In this document: piece after piece, positions 49,551-58,770 of the stretch
Layout: each line of letters starts with the position of its first letter
How positions within the stretch are numbered: position 1 is the first letter of the stretch
Assembly: GCA_029863175.1 (NCBI GenBank)
Contig: JAOTVX010000007.1
Coordinates: 60,866 to 124,865, forward strand
Length of the DNA: 64,000 nucleotides
Direction: 5' to 3'
Origin: Betaproteobacteria bacterium
GTDB lineage: Bacteria > Pseudomonadota > Gammaproteobacteria > Burkholderiales > SG8-41
Notes under the pieces: model-generated
Told to the model about the DNA's origin: nothing
What the model saw: the letters and a program-made list of their open reading frames with translations, nothing else
Database searches by the model: none
Made by a program: the position numbers and the translations under genes

Positions 49551-52289
49551 ATGAAGACGCTGCTGCTGGTTGACGGCTCCTCGTACCTCTACCGCGCGTT
49601 TCACGCGTTGCCGGATTTGCGCAACAGGCAGGGCGAGCCAACCGGCGCGATCTACGGTGTGCTCAACATGCTGCGCCGGCTGCACAAGGAGACGTCGGCG
49701 GATTATAGCGCCTGCATATTCGACGCAAAAGGCAAGACGTTCCGCGATGAGGCGTATCCCGAGTACAAGGCCCATCGGCCGCCCATGCCGGACGAACTCG
49801 GCTCGCAGATCGCGCCGTTGAAGGAGGCCATCACGGCGCTGGGCTGGCCGCTGCTGGAGGTCGAAGGCGTCGAAGCTGACGATGTGATTGGCACGCTCGC
49901 GCGGCAGGCCGAGCGCGAAGGCATGCGCGTGATCATTTCCACCGGCGACAAGGACATCGCCCAGCTCGTAAACCCGCACGTAACGCTGGTCAACACTCTC
50001 TCGAACGAGAAGCTCGATGAGGCCGGCGTGGAAAAAAAGTTCGGAGTGGGGCCGGAGCGCATGGTCGACTACCTGACCCTCATCGGCGACAGCGTAGACA
50101 ACGTGCCGGGCGTGGCAAAGGTCGGGCCGAAAACCGCAGTGAAGTGGTTGGCGCAGTACGGGACGCTCGACGAGGTGATAGCGCATGCGGCCGAGATTGG
50201 CGGGGTGGTGGGCGAAAACCTGCGCAAGGCGCTCGACTGGTTGCCCAAGGCGCGCACGCTTCTGACGATCAAATGCGACGTCGCGCTGCCTGGCACAGTG
50301 CACGACCTCGTGGACAAGGCGCCGGATGCCGGCAAGCTGGCGGAGCTGTTCGAGCGCTTTGAGTTCAAGGCCTGGAGGCGCGAATTGGAGGAGCACGCGC
50401 CAACGGGCACGGAGAAGACGCAGAAGCCTGCTGACTCCGACAGCTTGGCCAATGATCCAGCGCATGCTCCTAAAGACGCACTCAGTCGTCGCTACGAGAC
50501 GGTACTGACCGAGGAACAGTTGGATGTCTGGTTAAACCAGATCGGCGAAGCCGATCTGGTTTCCGTGGATACGGAGACCACGAGCCTCGACCCGTTCAAG
50601 GCCGAGCTTGTGGGCATCTCGCTTTCCCTCGAGCCCGGGCATGCCGCCTACGTGCCGCTCGCCCATCGCTACGCCGGGGCGCCGCGCCAGCTCGAGCGCG
50701 ACGCGGCGCTCGAGCGGCTCAGGCCGTGGCTGGAGGATGCGGGACGCGCGAAGCTCGCCCAGCACGCGAAGTACGACATGCACGTTCTCGCCAACCACGG
50801 CGTCCGGCTCTCGGGTGTGGCCCACGACACGTTGCTCGAGTCGTACGTGCTCGAGAGCCACCGCCCGCACAACATGGACAGCCTTGCCGAGCGTCATCTT
50901 GGCCTGAAGACGATTACCTACGACGAGGTGACCGGGAAAGGCGCGAGCCGGATCGGCTTTGAGCAAGTCGCGCTCGAGCGCGCCACGGAATACGCAGCCG
51001 AGGATGCCGACGTTACGCTGCAGTTGCACCGCGCGCTTCATCCGCAGATCGAGGCCGACGCCAAGCTCACCCGCGTTTATCGTGAGCTGGAGATGCCGCT
51101 CGTTGCGGTCCTGTTCACGATGGAGCGCCATGGCGTGCTGCTGGATACCGTGTTGCTTCGGGAGCTCTCGCGCGAGTTCGGCGCGAAGATGACGGAAATC
51201 GAAGCCAAGGCCCACGAGCACGCCGGCCAGCCGTTCAATCTCAATTCACCGAAGCAGATCCAGGAGCTCTTGTTCGAGAAGCACAAGCTCCCGGTCGTGA
51301 AGAAAACTCCGAGCGGCGCGCCGTCCACAGACGAGGATGTGCTCGGCGAGCTTGCGCTCGACCATCCGTTGCCGAAGCTGATCCTCGAGCATCGCGGGCT
51401 CGCCAAGCTGAAATCCACCTACACGGACAAGCTGCCGGAGATGATCAACGCGGCCACCGGGCGCGTTCACACCAATTATGGCCAGGCGGTCGCGGTGACC
51501 GGGCGGCTTGCCAGCAACGACCCCAATTTGCAGAACATCCCCATCCGCACGGCCGAAGGACGCCGCATCCGCGAGGCTTTCATCGCGCCGCCGGGCAGCC
51601 ACATCGTGTCGGCCGACTACTCGCAAATCGAGCTGCGGATCATGGCCCATATCTCACAGGACGCGACCCTGCTGCGAGCGTTCGAGGCGGGGGAGGACAT
51701 ACACCGCGCGACCGCCGCCGAGATCTTCGGGATGCCGGCCGCCGAGCTCGGGCCGGAGCAGCGGCGCTACGCGAAGGTGATCAATTTCGGCCTGATCTAC
51801 GGCATGTCGGCATTTGGGCTCGCCCGTCAGCTCGGGATCGAACGCGTGGCGGCTCAGCAATACATGGACCGGTATTTCGCGCGCTATCCCGGCGTCGCGG
51901 ACTATATGCGGCGCACGCGCGAGACGGCGCGCGAGACCGGCTACGTGGAAACCGTGTTTGGCCGACGCCTATGGCTTCCCGAGATTCGCGGCGGCAACGC
52001 CGCGCGACGCCAGGGCGCGGAGCGCGCAGCGATCAACGCGCCGATGCAGGGCACGGCGGCGGATCTCATCAAGATGGCGATGATCGCGGTGGATCGCTGG
52101 CTCGCCGAGAAACGCCTCGGGACGCGGCTCATCATGCAGGTGCACGACGAGCTCGTGCTGGAAGTCCCGGATGCGGAGCTCGACCGGGTCAAGCAAGCGC
52201 TGCCCCGCATCATGAGCGGTGTGGGCGAGCTGTCGGTCGCGCTGGTGGTCGACATTGGCGTCGGCGCGAACTGGGACGAGGCGCACTAG
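49551..52289 (+). CDS. polA: DNA polymerase I
   Basis: 912-residue repair and Okazaki-fragment polymerase. The 5' nuclease domain (LLVDGSSYLYRAFHALP, VEADDVIGTLA) comes first. A 3'-5' exonuclease domain with SVDTETTSLDP follows. The polymerase has VSADYSQIELRIMAHIS (motif A), RRYAKVINFGLIYGMSAFGL (O helix) and MQVHDELVLEVP (motif C). The ATG at 49551 is the family start; upstream in-frame codons are repeat sequence. A perfect 13-bp-arm hairpin at 50534-50562 encodes NQIGEADLV at the start of the exonuclease domain. Confidence 0.97.
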   Translation: MKTLLLVDGSSYLYRAFHALPDLRNRQGEPTGAIYGVLNMLRRLHKETSADYSACIFDAKGKTFRDEAYPEYKAHRPPMPDELGSQIAPLKEAITALGWPLLEVEGVEADDVIGTLARQAEREGMRVIISTGDKDIAQLVNPHVTLVNTLSNEKLDEAGVEKKFGVGPERMVDYLTLIGDSVDNVPGVAKVGPKTAVKWLAQYGTLDEVIAHAAEIGGVVGENLRKALDWLPKARTLLTIKCDVALPGTVHDLVDKAPDAGKLAELFERFEFKAWRRELEEHAPTGTEKTQKPADSDSLANDPAHAPKDALSRRYETVLTEEQLDVWLNQIGEADLVSVDTETTSLDPFKAELVGISLSLEPGHAAYVPLAHRYAGAPRQLERDAALERLRPWLEDAGRAKLAQHAKYDMHVLANHGVRLSGVAHDTLLESYVLESHRPHNMDSLAERHLGLKTITYDEVTGKGASRIGFEQVALERATEYAAEDADVTLQLHRALHPQIEADAKLTRVYRELEMPLVAVLFTMERHGVLLDTVLLRELSREFGAKMTEIEAKAHEHAGQPFNLNSPKQIQELLFEKHKLPVVKKTPSGAPSTDEDVLGELALDHPLPKLILEHRGLAKLKSTYTDKLPEMINAATGRVHTNYGQAVAVTGRLASNDPNLQNIPIRTAEGRRIREAFIAPPGSHIVSADYSQIELRIMAHISQDATLLRAFEAGEDIHRATAAEIFGMPAAELGPEQRRYAKVINFGLIYGMSAFGLARQLGIERVAAQQYMDRYFARYPGVADYMRRTRETARETGYVETVFGRRLWLPEIRGGNAARRQGAERAAINAPMQGTAADLIKMAMIAVDRWLAEKRLGTRLIMQVHDELVLEVPDAELDRVKQALPRIMSGVGELSVALVVDIGVGANWDEAH

Positions 52290-52650
52290 TCTGGTGATGG
52301 GCGATGGGTGATGAAAGGCGGTAAAGCTTCACCGCCAAGACGCCAAGGACGCAAAGGACGTCAGCAGAAGCAAGGACAATAATTGAACCGCCGAGACGCC
52401 GAGGACGCCAAGGTAGACAAAAGCTTCACCGCTGAGGACGCTGAGGACGCGGAGGAAAAAAACGATAAGAAAATCAATTCGCCTGCGATTTCGCCGCGCC
52501 GAGCCCGCGCGCCGGGAGCAAGCGCGAGCGCACTCGCAAAGTGCGTAGAATAGGTCTTATGTCCGTGCTGGCTTCCTCCTCCCCAGGAGAACACCGCGAT
52601 CCAAGCCGGTTTAAAGGGGGATTTGCGGTGAATTGCCGGGTAGGGAAAAT
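52290..52650. repeat. Repeat-filled gap after polA
   Basis: GGTGATGGGCGATGGGTGAT at 52293-52312, then CGCCAAGACGCCAAGGACGC, CGCCGAGACGCCGAGGACGC and GCTGAGGACGCTGAGGACGC blocks up to 52453. The rest (52454-52650) shows no gene or clear signal. Confidence 0.65.
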
Positions 52651-52689
52651 GGGGCCAGGTTCCCTTTTCCTAAATCCGAACCCGGCCCC
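52651..52689. repeat. REP-like hairpin GGGGCCAGGTTC...GAACCCGGCCCC
   Basis: 12-bp arms with one G-T wobble around a 15-nt loop. Ends of the GGGGTCAGGT...ACCTGACCCC kind are typical of sequences moved by REP-associated tyrosine transposases. A related hairpin lies at 56096-56144. Confidence 0.55.
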
Positions 52690-52731
52690 GTTTATTCCCA
52701 ACCCACAGGCTGCTGAAAGCAAAACCGCTCG

Positions 52732-52765
52732 AGGAGTTTGTCAGACCAAAGTCTGGCAAACTCCT
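52732..52765. repeat. AGGAGTTTGTC hairpin, second copy
   Basis: Arms of 15 bp (one G-T wobble) around CAAA. The sequence just left, GCTGCTGAAAGCAAAACCGC, shares AGCAAAACCGC with the 48-kb element, so this is probably a partial copy of that element. Confidence 0.7.
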
Positions 52766-52901
52766 GGGGTCATGCAATCAAGCCGCGCGAGGAGGCACCT
52801 GCGGCATGCGGTAGCGAAGTAGGCGCGATCAACGGCTACGCGGGTAGAATTCAGGTTCGGCGGGCAGTGACGATGCTTTGGGCCATCCAATTGGGTGATG
52901 T

Positions 52902-53001
52902 CATGGACGAGCAGGCTGCCTCGTTTTATTCGTATTTCGAATTTATGCCCCTGCCCGGCCAACCCATACGTTTATTGCTTCCGCTCAACGGCTTCCGATG
53001 A
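52902..53001 (+). pseudogene. C-terminal tail of a GNAT-family (TacT-like) acetyltransferase
   Basis: The frame MDEQAASFYSYFEFMPLPGQ continuing PIRLLLPLNGFR matches the last 30 residues of toxin-type GNAT proteins (usually AAxFYxHFGFxPxPxxPxRLFLPL). The acetyl-CoA-binding part and the DUF1778 antitoxin partner are gone. Its TGA overlaps the ATG of the helicase-fusion gene by 4 nt. The match is short but the pattern is specific. Confidence 0.55.
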
Positions 53002-56000
53002 AGATCCTCGAATACATCGGCCTCGACACTTCTCGCGTCAGCGCCAGCTATCGCAAGGTGGCTGACGCCATCGCCCGCCACGACTTCCGCGCCGCACAGG
53101 TCAAGAAACTCGCCAACCTCAGTCACGGCAAGTTCTACCGGGCAAAGCTCGGTGGCGCCGACCGGCTGCTGTTTTCCCTGGTCCGCCACGGGGACGAAGT
53201 CTGCGCACTGATGCTGGAAGTGATCCCCAATCACGATTACGACAAGTCCCGCTTCCTGCGCGGCGCGGCGATCGATGAAACCAGGATTTCCGACGTCGAT
53301 GCGGCCGACGCCGTCAAGGAGGCGCAGCCCGTGCGCTACCTGCACCCGGAGCGCAGCGCGATTCACCTGCTCGACAAGCCGCTTTCCTTCGATGACGCGC
53401 AGGAAGCTGTCTACCGCCAACCACCGCCCCTGATCGTAGTCGGCAGCGCCGGCAGCGGCAAGACGGCGCTGACGCTGGAAAAGCTCAAGCACGTAGAAGG
53501 CGAGGTGCTCTACGTTACGCGCTCCGCCTACCTCGCCCAAAGCGCGCGGAATATCTACTATGCCAACGGCTTTGAACACGGCGGGCAGGAGGCCGTATTC
53601 TTGTCCTATCGCGAGTTCGTCGAATCCATCCGCGTACCGACGGGGCGGGAAGCAAGTTGGCGCGACTTTGCCGGCTGGTTTGCGCGGATGCGGCAGGCTT
53701 TCAAGGAGTTCGACGGTCACCAGGTCTTCGAGGAAATCCACGGCGTGATTGCTGCTGGTGCCGGGGGTGTTCTGTCGCGAGATGACTATCGGACGCTCGG
53801 CGTGCGCCAGTCCATCTTTCCCGAAAGCGAGCGCGACCAGCTCTACGACCTCTTCGGGAAATATCGAGACTGGCTTCTTGAGACCCAGCTCTACGATCTG
53901 AACCTCGTCGCCCGGGAGTGGCAGGCGCTGGCAGCGCCACGTTACGACTTTGTCGTCATCGACGAAGTACAGGACATTACGACCGTTCAGCTTGCGCTGG
54001 TGCTGAAGACCCTCAAGCATCCAGGCCACTTCCTGCTCTGCGGCGATTCCAACCAAATCGTTCACCCCAACTTCTTTTCATGGGGACAGGTAAAGAGCTT
54101 GTTCTGGCGCGATCCGACATTGGCCGAACGGCAGGAACTGCGGGTGCTCACCGCCAATTATCGCAATGGGCTGGAAGCCACGCGCGTTGCCAACCAACTG
54201 CTGAAGATCAAGCAGCGGCGCTTCGGTTCCATCGACCGGGAGAGTAACTTTCTCGTGCAGGCGGTCGGGGGTGAAAACGGGCAGGTGGCGCTCGTGCCGG
54301 ACAAGGACGCTACGAAGCGCGAACTCGACCAGAAAATTCGCCAGTCCACCCAGTTCGCCGTCCTGGTAATGCGCGACGAGGACAAGGCCGAGGCGAAAAA
54401 GCACTTCGCCACGCCTCTGCTGTTCTCCATCCATGAGGCCAAGGGGCTGGAATACGAGAACATCGTCCTCTACCGCTTTGTCTCGGACCACCGGGCTGAG
54501 TTCGCAGACATTGTCGAAGGCGTCGCCAAGGCTGATCTCGCTGTCGACACGCTGGATTACCGGCGAGCGAAGGATAAGAGCGACAAGTCGCTGGAGGTCT
54601 ATAAGTTCTTCGTCAATGCTCTCTACGTCGCGCTGACGCGCGCCATCAAGAACCTGTACGTCATCGAATCGGACACCGGACATCCACTGTTTGGCCTGCT
54701 TGACATGGCCATCGGCGAAGTCAAAGTGGAGGCGAAACAGTCGACTTTGGAAGACTGGCAGAAGGAAGCGCGCAAACTCGAACTCCAGGGCAAACAGGAG
54801 CAGGCGGAAGCGATCCGACGCACCATCCTCAAGCAGACGCCTGTGCCCTGGCCCGTGTTCGGCGAGGCAAAGGTCAATGAACTCCTGCTCAAAGTGTTTC
54901 GCGAACAGGCGCCGGGCAGCAAGATGAAGCAGCAACTCTATGATTACGCCACCTGCTATGACGAGCCGGTGCTGGCGGAGTGGCTCACTCAGGAGGCGAA
55001 GTTCGACGCGGCGAGGAACTTCCAGCAGCTACGCGCGACACTGGCGCGCAAGACCTACGTTCCCTATTTTGCCCATCACTTTAAGGACATTTTGCGGCAG
55101 TGCGACCAGCATGGTGTGGAGCACCGTCTTCCCATGAACCAGACACCGCTGATGGCAGCAGCGGCAGCAGGCAACGTGCCGTTGGTCGAAGCGCTGCTGG
55201 AGCGCGGTGCGGATCGAGAAGCTGTCGACCAATACGGCGGCAATGCCTTGCACTGGGCACTGCGCGAAGCCTTTCGCGACCCGCAGTTCGCCCGCGGTCC
55301 TTGTGCCGCACTCTACGAATTGCTCGCCCCGGCGAGCATCGACGTCAATACCGGCGACAGGCTGGTACGCATAGACCGCCATCTGTCCGAATACTTTCTG
55401 TTCCAGACACTGTGGACGCTGTTCAAATCGCGCTTCACCCACTGGCAGCGCCGGTCCTACGGCGCTTTCGAGACGCGGGCAATTCTGGAAGCTTGGCAGC
55501 ACCTTCCCGCCAACGTGGTGCGCTCCGAGCGCAACAAGCGCCAGCATCTTTCCAGCGTGCTCTCGCGCAACGAGGTCGAACGCGACTATGCCTACAATCG
55601 GGCGCTCTTCATGCGCGTTTCCCAGGGCTGGTATCAGTTCAATCCGAAACTCTTGGTGCGTCGCCGGCAGGGCGATGAGGAACTGTGGACGCCGATCTAT
55701 GCGGCACTCAATTTGCCGCTGATCAACGAGTTTTCCAGGGACGATGGCTGGGAAAGTGTCTGGGACCGCATCGCCGAATACCTGGCCATGGCAGGACTAC
55801 CCGAGCGCACGATTCCGCTCGCCGCCGAACGCGCCGTCGCGCGGCAGGAGGCTGTGGCCCGCGAACGGGAACAGCGTGAGGACGAAGAGCGCGCCGCCCT
55901 CGAACGCTGGCGGGAAGAGCAGGCCGCAACCCTGATACGTCAGCAGGCGGAAGAACCATGGGGCACGAAAGAAGCCAAGCGCATGGAAATCGAGCGGATA

Positions 56001-56033
56001 CGTCGGAAAATCGAGGAACGCAACAAGCGCTGA
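52998..56033 (+). CDS. RelE-like / SF1 helicase / ankyrin fusion protein
   Basis: 1011 residues. Residues 1-90 look like a RelE/ParE fold (QVKKLANLSHGKFYRAKLG, LEVIPNHDYDKSRF). A UvrD-like helicase follows with Walker A GSAGSGKTAL (about 149), Walker B VVIDEVQDIT (about 319), LLCGDSNQIV, LTANYRNG, SIHEAKGLEYENIVLYR and YVALTRAIKNLYV. Residues about 713-760 form one to two ankyrin repeats (TPLMAAAAAGNVPLVEALLE), and the end is a charged coiled coil. All helicase motifs look active. Function unknown; the island setting and toxin-like head suggest defence or a toxin-derived role (inference). The ATG overlaps a GNAT remnant. Confidence 0.85.
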   Translation: MKILEYIGLDTSRVSASYRKVADAIARHDFRAAQVKKLANLSHGKFYRAKLGGADRLLFSLVRHGDEVCALMLEVIPNHDYDKSRFLRGAAIDETRISDVDAADAVKEAQPVRYLHPERSAIHLLDKPLSFDDAQEAVYRQPPPLIVVGSAGSGKTALTLEKLKHVEGEVLYVTRSAYLAQSARNIYYANGFEHGGQEAVFLSYREFVESIRVPTGREASWRDFAGWFARMRQAFKEFDGHQVFEEIHGVIAAGAGGVLSRDDYRTLGVRQSIFPESERDQLYDLFGKYRDWLLETQLYDLNLVAREWQALAAPRYDFVVIDEVQDITTVQLALVLKTLKHPGHFLLCGDSNQIVHPNFFSWGQVKSLFWRDPTLAERQELRVLTANYRNGLEATRVANQLLKIKQRRFGSIDRESNFLVQAVGGENGQVALVPDKDATKRELDQKIRQSTQFAVLVMRDEDKAEAKKHFATPLLFSIHEAKGLEYENIVLYRFVSDHRAEFADIVEGVAKADLAVDTLDYRRAKDKSDKSLEVYKFFVNALYVALTRAIKNLYVIESDTGHPLFGLLDMAIGEVKVEAKQSTLEDWQKEARKLELQGKQEQAEAIRRTILKQTPVPWPVFGEAKVNELLLKVFREQAPGSKMKQQLYDYATCYDEPVLAEWLTQEAKFDAARNFQQLRATLARKTYVPYFAHHFKDILRQCDQHGVEHRLPMNQTPLMAAAAAGNVPLVEALLERGADREAVDQYGGNALHWALREAFRDPQFARGPCAALYELLAPASIDVNTGDRLVRIDRHLSEYFLFQTLWTLFKSRFTHWQRRSYGAFETRAILEAWQHLPANVVRSERNKRQHLSSVLSRNEVERDYAYNRALFMRVSQGWYQFNPKLLVRRRQGDEELWTPIYAALNLPLINEFSRDDGWESVWDRIAEYLAMAGLPERTIPLAAERAVARQEAVAREREQREDEERAALERWREEQAATLIRQQAEEPWGTKEAKRMEIERIRRKIEERNKR

Positions 56034-56095
56034 TTTCAAAAAAAGCCTTTGCGGCTTAACCAGCCCACTCAGCCTGGCCCAGAACGCAGAGCTGA

Positions 56096-56144
56096 GGGGA
56101 CTTTACTTTACGGGTCTTGACTATAAGGTAAAGGCCTGACCCCT
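56096..56144. repeat. REP-like hairpin with CTTTAC/GTAAAG arms
   Basis: AGGGGACTTTACTTTACGGG at the left and GTAAAGGCCTGACCCCT at the right are imperfect inverted copies. The GGCCTGACCCC end resembles known REP-associated transposase substrates. It separates the helicase-fusion gene from the patatin-like gene. Confidence 0.5.
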
Positions 56145-56187
56145 GTGACGTGACCCCCGTGACGGTAAGAAGGAGAACACAACGCCT

Positions 56188-57171
56188 ATGAAGAAGCGCG
56201 TAGCACTAGCCTTTCAGGGCGGCGGCTTCCCGGCCGGAGCCCTTGGCGCAGGGGTGGTCAAATATCTGGTGGAGAAGGGCGCCTTCGACCACCACGACAT
56301 CGATGTCTTCTCGGGTACATCGGCGGGTGCGCTCGTCGCTTCGGTGTGTTGGGGACACAAGCTCAGAGGAAGAATAGAAGACGCTCCGGAAGTGTTGGAA
56401 AAACAGTGGATGCATTTCGCCAGCGGTCTGGTGCCCAATGCCAAGGTAGCGCAGATGGCTCAGCTCATGGGGGTCATCGGTCAGATGAACCCCATGTATC
56501 GGTACGCCTCGGAGCACGTCGTAGTACCTTTGATGCGGCAGTTAATGAAGGACTGGGTGCTAACTTACATCCCGGTGGATGAACTCATCGAGCTTAGGGA
56601 CAAGTCAATGCGCGCGCCGGGCTTGGCGCTGGGAGCGGCGGAAGTTCTCAAAGGTGAGGTTAAGGTATTCACCGAGAAGGACCTTTGTCTCGAGGCCATT
56701 CTCGCTTCAGGTTCACTTGACGAAGTTAACGGCATCACGGTCATCGAGGAGGGGCCGAACAAAGGCATCTACTGCGATGGCGCTTGGGGGACCAATCCGC
56801 CGATAAACTGCCTCATCGATTACGGTGTCGATGAAATCTGGCTCGTAGAGGTCTTCCCGAAGATCCGGGAGAAGGTGCCGGAGACGCCCGGAGAGCGAAA
56901 GGATCGTAAGGACGAGCTCTGGCAGAATTCGTTGGTCGAGCACGAGCTCGATGATATCGACCGATTGAACCGCTGGCTCGAGTCGGGCAGGCTGAACAAC
57001 GAGGATCGCAAATACCGTCACATTGACGTCAGGAAGATGCCCATGACCCTCGACCTCCCGGCAGGCGCCGCACTGGTTAACTCGGCATCCTTCATTCGCC
57101 AGATGATCGACTACGGTTACGATCAGGCCAAGAGCCTGTGGGTACCGCCTGCAGGGCAAAAAGCTGCCTGA
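56188..57171 (+). CDS. Patatin-like phospholipase
   Basis: 327-residue lipid acyl hydrolase. Oxyanion loop QGGGFPAGALGAG, nucleophile Ser in FSGTSAGALV and the partner Asp in CDGAWGTNPP are all present, so the Ser-Asp dyad is complete. No signal peptide or membrane segment is seen, so it is probably cytoplasmic. AAGGAG lies 12 bases before the ATG. Patatin-like enzymes serve lipid turnover or act as effectors in defence systems; no cyclase or sensor gene accompanies it, so a CBASS-type role is not supported. It is 154 nt after the helicase fusion on the same strand. Confidence 0.88.
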   Translation: MKKRVALAFQGGGFPAGALGAGVVKYLVEKGAFDHHDIDVFSGTSAGALVASVCWGHKLRGRIEDAPEVLEKQWMHFASGLVPNAKVAQMAQLMGVIGQMNPMYRYASEHVVVPLMRQLMKDWVLTYIPVDELIELRDKSMRAPGLALGAAEVLKGEVKVFTEKDLCLEAILASGSLDEVNGITVIEEGPNKGIYCDGAWGTNPPINCLIDYGVDEIWLVEVFPKIREKVPETPGERKDRKDELWQNSLVEHELDDIDRLNRWLESGRLNNEDRKYRHIDVRKMPMTLDLPAGAALVNSASFIRQMIDYGYDQAKSLWVPPAGQKAA

Positions 57172-57210
57172 CCGAGGGGAGCGATAGCCGATCGAACCTG
57201 ACGCCAACAA

Positions 57211-57246
57211 ACAAAACGCCCGCTGAAAAACGGCGGGCGTTTCGCC
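57211..57246 (+). terminator. Intrinsic terminator after the patatin-like gene
   Basis: AAACGCCCGC pairs with GCGGGCGTTT around TGAAAAACG, 42 nt past the stop codon. The T run is short (TTTCG), so the strength is uncertain. Confidence 0.6.
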
Positions 57247-57316
57247 GCTTCCAAGCAACCGAACTAAGGTCGAGGTGTAACCTCCACCGCCCTCAATCCG
57301 GGAGTCACGGGGTCAG

Positions 57317-57681
57317 AAGCTTTCTCCAATGGAACCCATGCCCCGCGCCAGCCGTCACTTTCTGCCCGGCCAGCTCTGGCACATCACCCATCACTGCCAC
57401 GAGAAGTCGTTCCTGTTGAAATTCGCGCGTGATCGGCGTGCTCATCTGCGCTGGCGGTTCCAGGCAAAGAAACGCTTTGGACGCCTTGATCGAATTAGCA
57501 GACTCGAGAAGGTAAAGCGTGACCCTGGAACGAAGGCGAGGCATCGTGAAGTCGATGAAACCGACGGGACGTGCGTACTGCGCGAGCCGCGAGGCGCTTA
57601 TACGAGTCCTTTTGGCACCGAAAACAGCGTTCTAAGGCTGGAAAACACTGCTCTGTGGACAGAAATTCCTGCAAATGCATA
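57317..57681 (+). mobile_element. Internally deleted REP-associated tyrosine transposase (RAYT, Y1/IS200-like)
   Basis: The frame MPRASRHFLPGQLWHITHHC and FLLKFARDRRAHLRWRFQAK is the typical RAYT N-terminus. It then jumps to GTCVLREPRGAYTSPFGTEN and SVLRLENTALW, which resembles the C-terminal tail of the same family. The catalytic HUH region (normally NHxHLL) and the active Tyr lie in the missing middle, so it cannot be active. CACGGGGTCAGAAGCTTT just upstream is a typical RAYT end. It may be the former source of the hairpins scattered here. Confidence 0.7.
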
Positions 57682-57786
57682 AAGCTAGCGTGGTCCGACC
57701 CGAGATTGGGCAATGCCCGCGGCCGCAGCATTGCCGATTAACAGGAAACCCAGAATAAGGAGAGCATGGCCCATATCGCTTCGCTC
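57682..57786. other. Gap between the RAYT relic and lipA
   Basis: 105 bp with no recognisable gene. A small palindrome, GCTCCTAGGAGC, lies at 57784-57795, overlapping the last codons of lipA. No T-run terminator for lipA was found. Confidence 0.3.
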
Positions 57787-58770
57787 CTAGGAGCTGGCAC
57801 CGGAGGATCCCTCCCCAAGTTCCACGGTGTCTGTAAGTTTTTTCGCGTGGGCGAAAAAACTTTCGGCGTGATAGGAGGACCTGACGAGCGGACCGGACGC
57901 AGCATGCATGAATCCGAGTTCGTTCGCAGTGCGCGCATACGCTTCAAACAGCGCGGGCTCCACATAACGCGTGACGGGCAGGTGATGCGCGGACGGCTGG
58001 AGGTATTGCCCGATCGTCAGCATATCGACAGAGTGCGCGCGCAGATCACGCATCGCCGAAAGGATTTCATCATCGGTTTCTCCCAATCCCACCATCAATC
58101 CCGACTTGGTAGGTATATGCGGTAACCGGGACTTGAAATCCTTTAATAGTTTCAGCGAGTGATAATAATCGGCGCCGGGCCGAGCCTGTTTGTAGAGCCG
58201 CGGCACTGTTTCAAGGTTGTGGTTCATGACATCCGGCGCTGCCTGCGAGAGGATTTCGAGTGCCGACCCGAGACGGCCCCGGAAATCGGGCACCAGCACT
58301 TCGATGCGCGTGCGCGGCGAATGCTCGCGCACGGCGCGGATGCAGTCAGCAAAGTGAAGCGCGCCGCCATCGCGCAAGTCGTCCCGGTCCACGCTGGTGA
58401 TCACGACATAGTCCAGCTTCAGTGCCGAAATCGTGCGCGCGAGGTTGACCGGCTCATCGGGATCGGGCGGCAGTGGTTTGCCGTGCGCGACATCGCAGAA
58501 CGGGCAACGCCGGGTGCACAGCTCGCCCAGTATCATGAAAGTTGCGGTTCCCTTGCCGAAGCATTCGCCGATGTTGGGGCAGGTGGCCTCCTCGCACACC
58601 GTATGCAGGCGATGCTCGCGCAGGATTTTCTTGATCTCGTGAAAGCGCTGCCCCTGGCCCAGTCGCACGCGGATCCAGTCGGGCTTCGCGAGCGGTTCCG
58701 CTGGCACCACCTTGATCGGGATACGTGCCGTTTTGGCCTTGCCTTTTTGCTTGACGCCGGACGCGCTCAT
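57787..58770 (-). CDS. lipA: Lipoyl synthase
   Basis: Radical-SAM enzyme inserting two sulfurs into octanoyl groups. The 327-residue protein has the auxiliary cluster [12 protein letters not shown], the SAM cluster [10 protein letters not shown], and the late [13 protein letters not shown]. It starts at the ATG at 58770, overlapping lipB by 4 nt. A perfect 12-bp-arm hairpin (57835-57862) encodes the C-terminal FFAHAKKL. It ends SSGASS, a little longer than the usual tail. Confidence 0.97.
   Translation of the reverse strand: MSASGVKQKGKAKTARIPIKVVPAEPLAKPDWIRVRLGQGQRFHEIKKILREHRLHTVCEEATCPNIGECFGKGTATFMILGELCTRRCPFCDVAHGKPLPPDPDEPVNLARTISALKLDYVVITSVDRDDLRDGGALHFADCIRAVREHSPRTRIEVLVPDFRGRLGSALEILSQAAPDVMNHNLETVPRLYKQARPGADYYHSLKLLKDFKSRLPHIPTKSGLMVGLGETDDEILSAMRDLRAHSVDMLTIGQYLQPSAHHLPVTRYVEPALFEAYARTANELGFMHAASGPLVRSSYHAESFFAHAKKLTDTVELGEGSSGASS

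Noticed and set aside
53440..54680. Calling the helicase fusion simply UvrD
   Set aside because: The helicase motifs are UvrD-like, but the N-terminal RelE-like domain, ankyrin segment and coiled coil are not part of UvrD, and a separate UvrD/Rep-type gene is present at 43761.
56188..57171. CapV-type CBASS effector
   Set aside because: No CD-NTase (cGAS-like) gene or accessory Cap gene is adjacent, so there is no support beyond the patatin fold.
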